DNA from: Salvia splendens
Lineage: Eukaryota; Streptophyta; Magnoliopsida; Lamiales; Lamiaceae
Direction of reading: 5' to 3'
Length of the DNA: 64,000 bases
Assembly (NCBI RefSeq): GCF_004379255.2
Contig: NC_056044.1
Coordinates: 7,542,001 to 7,606,000 of the forward strand
The position numbers were made by a program, and so were the translations under genes. The notes beneath the pieces are model-generated. The model was not told the origin of the DNA. It made no database searches and saw only the letters and a program-made list of their open reading frames with translations. This document shows positions 10,906-19,773 of the stretch, piece after piece. Positions within the stretch are counted from its first letter, which is position 1. Every line of letters starts with the position of its first letter.

Positions 10906-11133
10906 CTACCTCTGTCACTTAAAAATAAAAATTATTTCCATTTTGAGTCATTCCTTAAAAATAGACACTTTTGAGTCTTTTTAAATGTGGACTCCACAAT
11001 CCACTAACACTATTTCACTACTACTTTTTTTTCATCATCACTCATACTTAACTAATTCTTCTTTCTCACTTTATCAATTGTGCATTAAAACTCGCGGCAT
11101 TTCAAAAGTTTCTATTTTTCGAGGACGAGGTAG
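10906..11133. mobile_element. Stowaway-type MITE, 228 bp
   Basis: The ends CTACCTCTGTC and GACGAGGTAG form an imperfect inverted repeat, flanked by TA at 10904-10905 and 11134-11135. The interior has the inverted pair aaaataaaaattatttcc and aaagtttctatttttcg. Confidence 0.7.
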
Positions 11134-11285
11134 TAGTGAAGGAACAATTCGGTTTTGGACATTTCTATCCTTCACTTAATCAAGAATTTGAACTCTGCAC
11201 GAATTTTTCATTAGCCGTTAGAGTTCTAGTTTTTGTTTCTATGATGAAAAAAGAAGGCTCTATGCTCAAATCAAATCGAAGCCTA

Positions 11286-11384
11286 CACTCTACAACATCA
11301 AATCAAGGATTAAGAAAGAAATATCACAAACCTGTAAATATTCTGTAAGGTTTGATCGGAGATGTTGTCGATCGAAGATTGTAA
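11286..11384 (-). repeat. Probable copia LTR remnant (flank 1 of the X/Y array)
   Basis: This ~100-bp block (tctacaacatcaaatcaagg to gatcgaagattgTAA) precedes every X element: here, at 14370-14467 and at 17588-17685. Together with the sequence right of X3 (19436-19735), which ends at a copia polypurine tract, it reads as the two halves of one copia LTR split by the X insertion. This is an inference from continuity. Confidence 0.45.
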
Positions 11385-11921
11385 GAGCATCCACAACCGT
11401 GCTCTTGCCAGCGGCACGGTTGTGGGCCCGGGCGGTACTATTCATGCCTGCTCTCTGGTAAGAGCACAACACCCACAACTGTGCTCTTCCGCAAGAACGA
11501 GCACAATTAATATAAAATTCAATTAAACAATAACATTTCCATAATATTAAAATCCATTTAAAAACCATAATAAATATTACAAATTACAAATAAAATTAAA
11601 AAATACATAATTAAAATCCTAAAAATTAAAAATTACATAATTAAACTCCTAATAAGACTACGCATCCGGCGGGATCAACCCCAATTGTTTTTGGAGACCT
11701 TTTATCATGGTCTCGTGTGTTTCAAGTTGCGTGGGGGTCATAGATGACCTATCGGCCATATTGAGTAGGCTTAAGAGCATCCACAGCGAGTTGTTCGGGG
11801 GTGGAGGTGGCACATAGGGAGCGGGAGCGGCTTCGGGAATGGCTTCGGGAGTCGAGCCGCGACGACGGTTGGCCGCCGCCTTCTTCCTTCCTTGGGGACG
11901 GCGTTGGGAACCGCTCGGTCC
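11385..11921 (-). mobile_element. Harbinger element X, copy 1 (truncated by Y1)
   Basis: It starts with the TIR GAGCATCCACAACCG immediately after TAA and matches X2 and X3 up to ccgctcggtcc, where Y1 begins. It carries only the C-terminal part of the minus-strand ORF1-like pseudogene (11658-11921: the RKKAAANRRR basic region, a proline run and a helical tail ending IPPDA). The 1.2 kb that should follow is missing. Confidence 0.7.
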
Positions 11922-12254
11922 GGGCATGCACAAGGGTCATGAACCGCCGGTTCCGGTTCATGAACCGGCGGTTCAAGGTTCAAGAAATGCTTGAACCTGA
12001 ACCGGCCCGCCTAGCTCCCGGCGGTTCCGGTTCAGGTTCAAAAAACCGCCGGTTCGTGAGGCGGTTCAAAACCGCCGGTTTTTTGCCTGAACCGCCGGTT
12101 CCGGTTCATGAACCGGCGGTTCAACCGAAATTTAAAAAAAAAAATTATTTATAAAAATTTATTTTTATATTTAAAAACAATTTTTACAAATAAATGAATA
12201 CTAGAAATTCATAATTGCCCATATATTTTTGATGGGCTTACGAATTTATGAAAC

Positions 12255-12545
12255 CATTCTTGGTTGTTTCTCTTTTATAGAGACATCCTAGAATGTTTTA
12301 TGTTTCACTTTCGATGTGGGAGAAAATCATTCTTGGTTGTTTCTCTTTTATAGAGACATCCTTGAATGTTTTATGTTTCACTTTCGATGTAGGACAAAAT
12401 CATTCTTGGTTGTTTCTCTTTTATAGAGACATCCTTGAATGTTTTATGTTTCACTTTCGATGTGGGACAAAATATGTTGAAGTATTTTCTTTTATAACTA
12501 CATGTTTAGAGCATTCATTCATCTTTTTCCAATGTGGGATACACA
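12255..12545 (-). promoter_or_regulatory. USE-TATA module array in the left arm of Y1
   Basis: Minus-strand modules repeat with a 73-bp period (unit starts 12255, 12328, 12401). Each has a TCCCACATCG-like box and CTATAAAAG about 32 bp further on. Only the third copy has a perfect USE; the first reads CTCCCACATCG and the second TCCTACATCG. A fourth, diverged module has ATCCCACATTG. This array mirrors the one in the right arm. Confidence 0.55.
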
Positions 12546-13765
12546 ACTTTCTTTTGTCTTCTACTTTCTTCATGTTTTGTGTGATGTATATAAACAAAAT
12601 TATAATTCAAATATATTCTTGATTGATAAAAATAAAGAATTATTGAGAAATATGATTTGTACATAGAAAATATTTATTTGTATAATAATTATTGTTAGGT
12701 TTATACAATTTGTATAAGAATTATTCTTTCAATGTATAATATTATTTATTAGTTAACATATACATAAATTTATAAACATAAGCAAATCATTAATGATAAA
12801 GAACTAATGAATAATAGTTTATGAAATAATATTTGTTGTTAAGTTATAACAATAGAAGATAGAGTATTAATATAGACGAAAAATGATGGACGATCTATTA
12901 TATACTTACAAATAATGACTTTTATTCCACATTGAAAGAAAGAGTAACACATCCAAGAATGTGTAACTATAAAAGAGAATAATACAATATACTATCTTCC
13001 AAATTAAATCAAATCCAATATACTCTCATCCAAGTATTGACATTTAAAAATCAAATCCAACTTTAAGTATGGAGTATTTTTTTTTGTCTTTTTAGTCTTT
13101 ATTATGTATAAAATGTGCTTAAACAAATTTCAAACAATAAGGTGAAAAATTACAATTTTATTGATAATAAATTTGAATAAGACTAAAAATTACAACTTAT
13201 AATGAATATATTTTATTTATAAAAATTAATACACACTACTTAAAGTTAAACCTTTTGATTTTTAAAATATCAATACTTAATATTGGACTTGAGCATTTAA
13301 ATTGGAGGAGAGTGTATTTGATTATTCTTTTTTATAGTTACACATTCTTGGATGTGTTACTCTTTCTTTCAATGTGGAATAAAAGTCATTATTTATAAGT
13401 ATATGATAGATCGTCCATCATTTTTCGTCTATATTAATACTCTATCATCTATTATTATAAATTAATAACAAATATTATTACATAAACTATTATTCATTAG
13501 TTATTTATCATTAATGATTTGCTTATGTTTATAAATTTATGTATATGTTAACTAATAAATAATATTATACACATTAAAAGAATAATTCTTATACAAATTG
13601 TATAAACCTAACAATAATTATTATACAAATAAATATTTTCTATGTACAAATCATATTTCTCAATAATTCTTTATTTTTATCAATCAAGAATATATTTGAA
13701 TAATAATTTTGTTTATATACATCACACAAAACATGAAGAAAGTAGAAGACAAAAGAAAGTTGTGT

Positions 13766-14033
13766 ATCCCACATTGAAAAAAGATGAATGAATGCTCTAA
13801 ACATGTAGTTATAAAGAAAATACTTCAACATATTTTGTCCCACATCGAAAGTGAAACATAAAACATTCGAGGATGTCTCTATAAAAGAGAAACAATCAAG
13901 AATGATTTTGTCCCACATCGAAAGTGAAACATAAAACATTCAAGGATGTCTCTATAAAAGAGAAACAACCAAGAATGATTTTGTCCCACATCGAAAGTGA
14001 AACATAAAACATTCTAGGATGTCTCTATAAAAG
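13766..14033 (+). promoter_or_regulatory. Four tandem USE-TATA modules (snRNA-type promoter architecture), right arm of Y1
   Basis: GTCCCACATCG occurs at 13837-13847, 13911-13921 and 13983-13993. Each is followed after exactly 32 bp by TATAAAAG (13880, 13954, 14026). A fourth, diverged module upstream has ATCCCACATTG at 13766 and TATAAAG at 13810. The plant snRNA upstream sequence element is RTCCCACATCG, and in Pol II-type snRNA genes it lies about four helical turns from the TATA box; the match in sequence and spacing is seen directly. No snRNA-like sequence follows the last module (14056 onward holds gcccatcaaatatatatgggc instead). Activity is not shown. Confidence 0.6.
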
Positions 14034-14369
14034 AGAAACAACCAAGAATGGTTTCATAAATTCGTAAGCCCATCAAATATATATGGGCAATTATGAATTT
14101 CTAGTATTCATTTATTTGTTAAAATTGTTTTTAAATATAAAAACAATTTTTATAAATAATATTTTTTTTAAATTTGGTTGAACCGGCGGTTCAAACCGGT
14201 GAACCGCCGGTTCACGGTTCAAGAAGGCCCTGACCCTGAACCGGCCCGTTGGAACCGGCAACCCGCCGGACGGTTCAAACCGCCGGTTCCGGTTCCGGTT
14301 CATGAACCGGCGGGCCTGAACCGGCGGTTAACCGCCGGGCCGGTTCGGTTTGTGCACACCTACGGCTAC

Positions 14370-14467
14370 ACTCTACAACATCAAATCAAGGATTAAGAAA
14401 GAAATATCACAAACCTGTAAATATTCTATAAGGTTTGATCGGAGATGTTGTCGATCGAAGATTGTAA
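14370..14467 (-). repeat. LTR flank 2 of the X/Y array
   Basis: A nearly identical copy of 11286-11384, between the right end of Y1 and the TAA that precedes X2. It marks the left boundary of the repeated unit. Confidence 0.6.
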
Positions 14468-16124
14468 GAGCATCCACAACCGTGCTCTTGCCAGCGGCAC
14501 GGTTGTGGGCCCGGGCGGTACTATTCATGCCTGCTCTCTGGTAAGAGCACAACACCCACAACTGTGCTCTTCCGCAAGGACGAGCACAATTAATATAAAA
14601 TTCAATTAAACAATAACATTTCCATAATATTAAAATCCATTTAAAAACCATAATAAATATTACAAATTACAAATAAAATTAAAAAATACATAATTAAAAT
14701 CCTAAAAATTAAAAATTACATAATTAAACTCCTTAAAATTAAAAATTACATAATTAAAATCCTAAAAATTAAAAATTACATAATTAAACTCCTAATAAGA
14801 CTACGCATCCGGCGGGATCAACCCCAATTGTTTTTGGAGACCTTTTATCATGGTCTCGTGTGTTTCAAGTTGCGTGGGGGTCATAGATGACCTATCGGCC
14901 ATATTGAGTTGGCTTAAGAGCATCCACAGCGAGTTGTTCGGGGGTGGAGGTGGCACATAGGGAGCGGGAGCGGCTTCGGGAATGGCTTCGGGAGTCGAGC
15001 CGCGACGACGGTTGGCCGCCGCCTTCTTCCTTCCTTGGGGACGGCGTTGGGAACCGCTCGGTCCGCCGTCGGGGCTACCCAAGTTAGCTCTGGCTAGCCA
15101 CTTCTTCCGAGCCGGAGTCGGATAGGGCTACCGACCTTGATCGTTTGGAGGAGCCGCTAGAGGAGGATGTTATGCCTCCCTTATACTTCGGGTGCGTCCG
15201 CGTCTCCTGCCAAACGTTAAGATATTTGAACGACTTACCGTTCATGGATTGGTAGGTGCTCAGCGCGGCGGTGATGATGTCGACCTCGCTTCGGCCGCTC
15301 CCGTCATTCCGGGACTCCTGGATGAAATAGCCGTTGAACTTGCCAATTTCTTCGTTGGCTCGGCCGATGCAGTTGCGCACCATACTCTCATTGCGCTCGA
15401 TCGTTTCGGGCGGCCGGTTTGCATTGTACCGGCTAGAGACGCACCACCAAAAGTGATCGCCGGATTGGTTCGTTCCAACCACCGCATCTTCGGAGATTTC
15501 CAAGTACGCCTTGAACAATCTTTCCATCTCCGCCGGTGAGTACAGTGTGCGGACACCGGCGCGAGATGGAGGAATCGGAGTTTGGGAAGGGACGGGAGGC
15601 CTAGGCTCCGGTGTCTACCCGTAGCGCCCTTCGGAGGCACCTTAGTCGTCGATTGGGTATGGACGGTAGCCACCCGGAACGGCCGAATCTTGGGTTTGAG
15701 GAGGGGCCGAATATTCCATTTCCGGACTAGGAAACGGTTGTGAACCGAACCATTCGGGGTTCCAACCGTGGGAGCCCGAAGGGTTATCGTCTTGGCCGGA
15801 CATAGTGATATTGTAGGGTATGAGAGAATGAAGATGAAAATGGATATGAGAGAATGAAGATGAGAATGGATATTGGAGAATGATGATGAGAGTTGTGTAG
15901 TTTGATGTGAATTTTTGGGGTGAAATTGGGGGTATTTATAGATGAAAGTGTGTATTTTTGGGGTAAAAAAATGAAAAAAAATTAAAAAGGTGTAAAAAAC
16001 GGTTATAAATGGATATATTTTTTTGGGGAAGTGAATTTTTTTTATCGGTTTTTTAATAAAAAACCGATTTTAAAAATAAAAAAATGTTTAAATGCAACAG
16101 TCGAGCCGTTGACGAATGGGAGCG
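14468..16124 (-). mobile_element. Harbinger element X, copy 2 (right end replaced by Y2)
   Basis: Same as X3 at an offset of 3218 bp, from the TIR GAGCATCCACAACCG to about 16104. After that the sequence diverges (gccgttgacgaatgggag) and runs directly into Y2 sequence at about 16125. It has an extra AT-rich duplication (taaaattaaaaattacataa, near 14730-14790) that X1 lacks and X3 shares. Confidence 0.75.
14801..15803 (-). pseudogene. Harbinger ORF1-like SANT/Myb protein in X2, broken
   Basis: The start ATG is at 15803, reading MSGQDDNPSGS. The frame meets TAA and then TAG in the linker near 15645 and 15619. It resumes in the same frame with TLYSPAEMERLFKAYLEIS and the SANT-like core GDHFWWCVSSRYN...NGKSFKYLNVWQE. 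Near 15085-15100 a small insertion shifts the frame, so the C-terminal RKKAAANRRR region and the coiled tail (14801-15082) are in another frame. The order of N-terminal disordered region, Myb/SANT core, Ser-rich linker, basic patch and helical tail is that of PIF/Harbinger ORF1 DNA-binding proteins. The same defects occur in X3, so they predate the duplication. Confidence 0.7.
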
Positions 16125-17580
16125 CGCCGGTTTTTTGCCTGAACCGCCGGTTCCGGTTCATGAACCGGCGGTTCAACCGAAATTTAAAAAAAAAATTATT
16201 TATAAAATTGTTTTTATATTTAAAAACAATTTTAACAAATAAATGAATACTAGAAATTCATAATTGCCCATATATATTTGATGGGCTTACGAATTTATGA
16301 AACCATTCTTGGTTGTTTCTCTTTTATAGAGACATCCTAGAATGTTTTATGTTTCACTTTCGATGTGGGACAAAATCATTCTTGGTTGTTTCTCTTTTAT
16401 AGAGACATCCTTGAATGTTTTATGTTTCACTTTCGATGTGGGACAAAATCATTCTTGATTGTTTCTCTTTTATAGAGACATCCTCGAATGTTTTATGTTT
16501 CACTTTCGATGTGGGACAAAATATGTTGAAGTATTTTCTTTTATAACTACATGTTTAGAGCATTCATTCATCTTTTTTCAATGTGGGATACACAACTTTC
16601 TTTTGTCTTCTACTTTCTTCATGTTTTGTGTGATGTATATAAACAAAATTATTATTCAAATATATTCTTGATTGATAAAAATAAAGAATTATTGAGAAAT
16701 ATGATTTGTACATAGAAAATATTTATTTGTATAATAATTATTGTTAGGTTTATACAATTTGTATAAGAATTATTCTTTTAATGTGTATAATATTATTTAT
16801 TAGTTAACATATACATAAATTTATAAACATAAGCAAATCATTAATGATAAATAACTAATGAATAATAGTTTATGTAATAATATTTGTTATTAATTTATAA
16901 TAATAGATGATAGAGTATTAATATAGACGAAAAATGATGGACGATCTATCATATACTTATAAATAATGACTTTTATTCCACATTGAAACAAAGAGTAACA
17001 CATCCAAGAATGTGTAACTATAAAAAAGAATAATCAAATACACTCTCCTCCAATTTAAATGCTCAAGTCCAATATTAAGTATTGATATTTTAAAAATCAA
17101 AAGGTTTAACTTTAAGTAGTGTGTATTAATTTTTATAAATAAAATATATTCATTATAAGTTGTAATTTTTAGTCTTATTCAAATTTATTATCAATAAAAT
17201 TGTAATTTTTCACCTTATTGTTTGAAATTTGTTTAAGCACATTTTATACATAATAAAGACTAAAAAGACAAAAAACAATACTCTGTACTTAAAGTTGGAT
17301 TTGATTTTTAAAATGCCAATACTTGGATGAGAGTATATTGGATTTGATTTAATTTGGAAGATAGTATATTGTATTTTTTTTAAATTTGGTTGAACCGGCG
17401 GTTCAAACCGGCGAACCGCCGGTTCACGGTTCAAGAAGGCCCTGACCCTGAACCGGCCCGTTGGAACCGGCAACCCGCCGGACGGTTCAAACCGCCGGTT
17501 CCGGTTCCGGTTCCGGTTCATGAACCGGCGGGCCTGAACCGGCGGTTAACCGCCGGGCCGGTTCGGTTTGTGCACACCTA
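16125..17580. mobile_element. hAT-like element Y2, one arm deleted
   Basis: The right end (from about 17384) is nearly identical to that of Y1, with one extra ccggtt unit. The left end is cut 150 bp inside the Y1 left end. The middle (16190-17370) is the reverse complement of Y1 12980-14165. It therefore contains one full arm and the centre but almost none of the other arm, so Y2 no longer folds back over its full length. Confidence 0.65.
16321..16590 (-). promoter_or_regulatory. USE-TATA module array in Y2
   Basis: On the minus strand, GTCCCACATCG is perfect at 16361-16371, 16434-16444 and 16507-16517, each with TATAAAAG 32 bp downstream (for example 16321-16328). A fourth diverged box, ATCCCACATTG, is at 16580-16590. 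The array corresponds to the right-arm array of Y1, inverted. Confidence 0.6.
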
Positions 17581-17587
17581 CGGCTAC

Positions 17588-17685
17588 ACTCTACAACATC
17601 AAATCAAGGATTAAGAAAGAAATATCACAAACCTGTAAATATTCTATAAGGTTTGATCGGAGATGTTGTCGATCGAAGATTGTAA
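17588..17685 (-). repeat. LTR flank 3 of the X/Y array
   Basis: Third copy of the block, ending in TAA at 17683-17685, which is the left target duplication of the complete element X3. Confidence 0.6.
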
Positions 17686-19432
17686 GAGCATCCACAACCG
17701 TGCTCTTGCCAGCGGCACGGTTGTGGGCCCGGGCGGTACTATTCATGCCTGCTCTCTGGTAAGAGCACAACACCCACAACTGTGCTCTTCCGCAAGGACG
17801 AGCACAATTAATATAAAATTCAATTAAACAATAACATTTCCATAATATTAAAATCCATTTAAAAACCATAATAAATATTACAAATTACAAATAAAATTAA
17901 AAAATACATAATTAAAATCCTAAAAATTAAAAATTACATAATTAAACTCCTTAAAATTAAAAATTACATAATTAAAATCCTAAAAATTAAAAATTACATA
18001 ATTAAACTCCTAATAAGACTACGCATCCGGCGGGATCAACCCCAATTGTTTTTGGAGACCTTTTATCATGGTCTCGTGTGTTTCAAGTTGCGTGGGGGTC
18101 ATAGATGACCTATCGGCCATATTGAGTTGGCTTAAGAGCATCCACAGCGAGTTGTTCGGGGGTGGAGGTGGCACATAGGGAGCGGGAGCGGCTTCGGGAA
18201 TGGCTTCGGGAGTCGAGCCGCGACGACGGTTGGCCGCCGCCTTCTTCCTTCCTTGGGGACGGCGTTGGGAACCGCTCGGTCCGCCGTCGGGGCTACCCAA
18301 GTTAGCTCTGGCTAGCCACTTCTTCCGAGCCGGAGTCGGATAGGGCTACCGACCTTGATCGTTTGGAGGAGCCGCTAGAGGAGGATGTTATGCCTCCCTT
18401 ATACTTCGGGTGCGTCCGCGTCTCCTGCCAAACGTTAAGATATTTGAACGACTTACCGTTCATGGATTGGTAGGTGCTCAGCGCGGCGGTGATGATGTCG
18501 ACCTCGCTTCGGCCGCTCCCGTCATTCCGGGACTCCTGGATGAAATAGCCGTTGAACTTGCCAATTTCTTCGTTGGCTCGGCCGATGCAGTTGCGCACCA
18601 TACTCTCATTGCGCTCGATCGTTTCGGGCGGCCGGTTTGCATTGTACCGGCTAGAGACGCACCACCAAAAGTGATCGCCGGATTGGTTCGTTCCAACCAC
18701 CGCATCTTCGGAGATTTCCAAGTACGCCTTGAACAATCTTTCCATCTCCGCCGGTGAGTACAGTGTGCGGACACCGGCGCGAGATGGAGGAATCGGCATT
18801 TGGGAAGGGGCGCGAGGCCTAGGCTCCGGTGTCTACCCGTAGCGCCCTTCGGAGGCACCTTAGTCGTCGATTGGGTATGGACGGTAGCCACCCGGAACGG
18901 CCGAATCTTGGGTTTGAGGAGGGGCCGAATATTCCATTTCCGGACTAGGAAACGGTTGTGAACCGAACCATTCGGGGTTCCAACCGTGGGAGCCCGAAGG
19001 GTTATCGTCTTGGCCGGACATAGTGATATTGTAGGGTATGAGAGAATGAAGATGAAAATGGATATGAGAGAATGAAGATGAGAATGGATATTGGAGAATG
19101 ATGATGAGAGTTGTGTAGTTTGATGTGAATTTTTGGGGTGAAATTGGGGGTATTTATAGATGAAAGTGTGTATTTTTGGGGTAAAAAAAATGAAAAAAAA
19201 ATTAAAAAGGTGTAAAAAACGGTTATAAATGGATATATTTTTTTGGGGAAGTGAATTTTTTTTATCGGTTTTTTAATAAAAAACCGATTTTAAAAAATAA
19301 AAAAATGTTTAAATGCAACAGTCGATACATCGAGCAGCGCCGTGCCAGCTGCGCGAGCGCAGCGGCGGCGGATGGCGTCCGTGCCAGCGGCGCGGACGGC
19401 TGTGGCGACGGACGCCACCGCTGCGCATGCTC
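17686..19432 (-). mobile_element. Complete Harbinger element X3, 1747 bp
   Basis: The left TIR GAGCATCCAC and the right TIR GCGCATGCTC are flanked by TAA at 17683-17685 and 19433-19435, the 3-bp duplication expected of PIF/Harbinger. GC-rich, self-complementary subterminal zones lie just inside both ends (gcacggttgtgggcccgggc, gcgcggacggctgtggcgac). It carries only the ORF1-like pseudogene, so it is non-autonomous. It is the only X copy with both ends. Confidence 0.8.
18019..19021 (-). pseudogene. Harbinger ORF1-like SANT/Myb protein in X3, broken
   Basis: A near-identical paralogue of the X2 pseudogene: start at 19021, the same two stops in the linker, the same C-terminal frameshift near 18305. 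It differs by a few bases near 18797-18812 (cggcatttgggaaggggcgc against cggagtttgggaagggacgg). As a result a clean 165-codon frame covers the SANT core from MPIPPSRAGV to SEEVASQS. Confidence 0.7.
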
Positions 19433-19435
19433 TAA

Positions 19436-19735
19436 AGATTGAGCTTGAATTGAGATGTGTATTCGGAAACGGAAGAGAAAGAATTACAATTCAAATTGGG
19501 GAAAACTCTCTTAGTTGACTATCTAACTTCTCTCTTGTTAATTCTGTTTTTAGCTAAACAACAACTAACAACAAACAAATCCTACGACTAGGATTTAATC
19601 TTGACTAAACATGAAATCTGACGGTCCCTAGGCTTCCCAACTGAGATGAGCCTATTTCATCAACACTCCACTTTTCCACTTTTCCCTTTGATTCTTTCAG
19701 CATTAGTCATTGCATCTAAGCAATTAACCTCTACA
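19436..19735 (-). mobile_element. 3' LTR (inner part) of copia-1
   Basis: On the minus strand the LTR begins TGTAGAGGTTAATT directly after the polypurine tract AAGGTGGAGATT (19736-19747). It runs to the TAA target site of X3. Its continuation is inferred to lie left of X, in the flank copies. No matching 5' LTR is present at the other end of copia-1. Confidence 0.55.
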
Positions 19736-19773
19736 AATCTCCACCTTCATTGCTTGGATGAAAACGTCAGACA

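Larger units (their letters stand above)
11922..14362. mobile_element. Palindromic hAT-like foldback element Y1, ~2.4 kb
   Basis: The left end GGGCATGCACAAGGGT and the right end TTTGTGCACACCTA are diverged inverted termini resembling the TAGG.GTGCA.AA-type ends of plant hAT elements. Both subterminal zones are packed with AACCGGCGGTT / AACCGCCGGTT motifs. The arms, about 11940-13085 and 13210-14350, are inverted copies of each other over more than 1 kb, making the element almost wholly palindromic with a short AT-rich centre. No transposase frame exists. Each arm carries 73-bp repeats with snRNA-type promoter motifs. The flanking 8-bp duplication cannot be read because the neighbours are rearranged. 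Confidence 0.65.

Noticed and set aside
14056..14130. An snRNA gene downstream of the USE-TATA modules
   Set aside because: The sequence after the last TATA box has no similarity that I can see to U1, U2, U4, U5 or U6 and no clear 3' box; only the promoter-like modules are supported.
15192..15539. 115-codon plus-strand frame, repeated at 18410-18757
   Set aside because: Antisense shadow of the SANT-like ORF1; its duplication only reflects the duplication of X.
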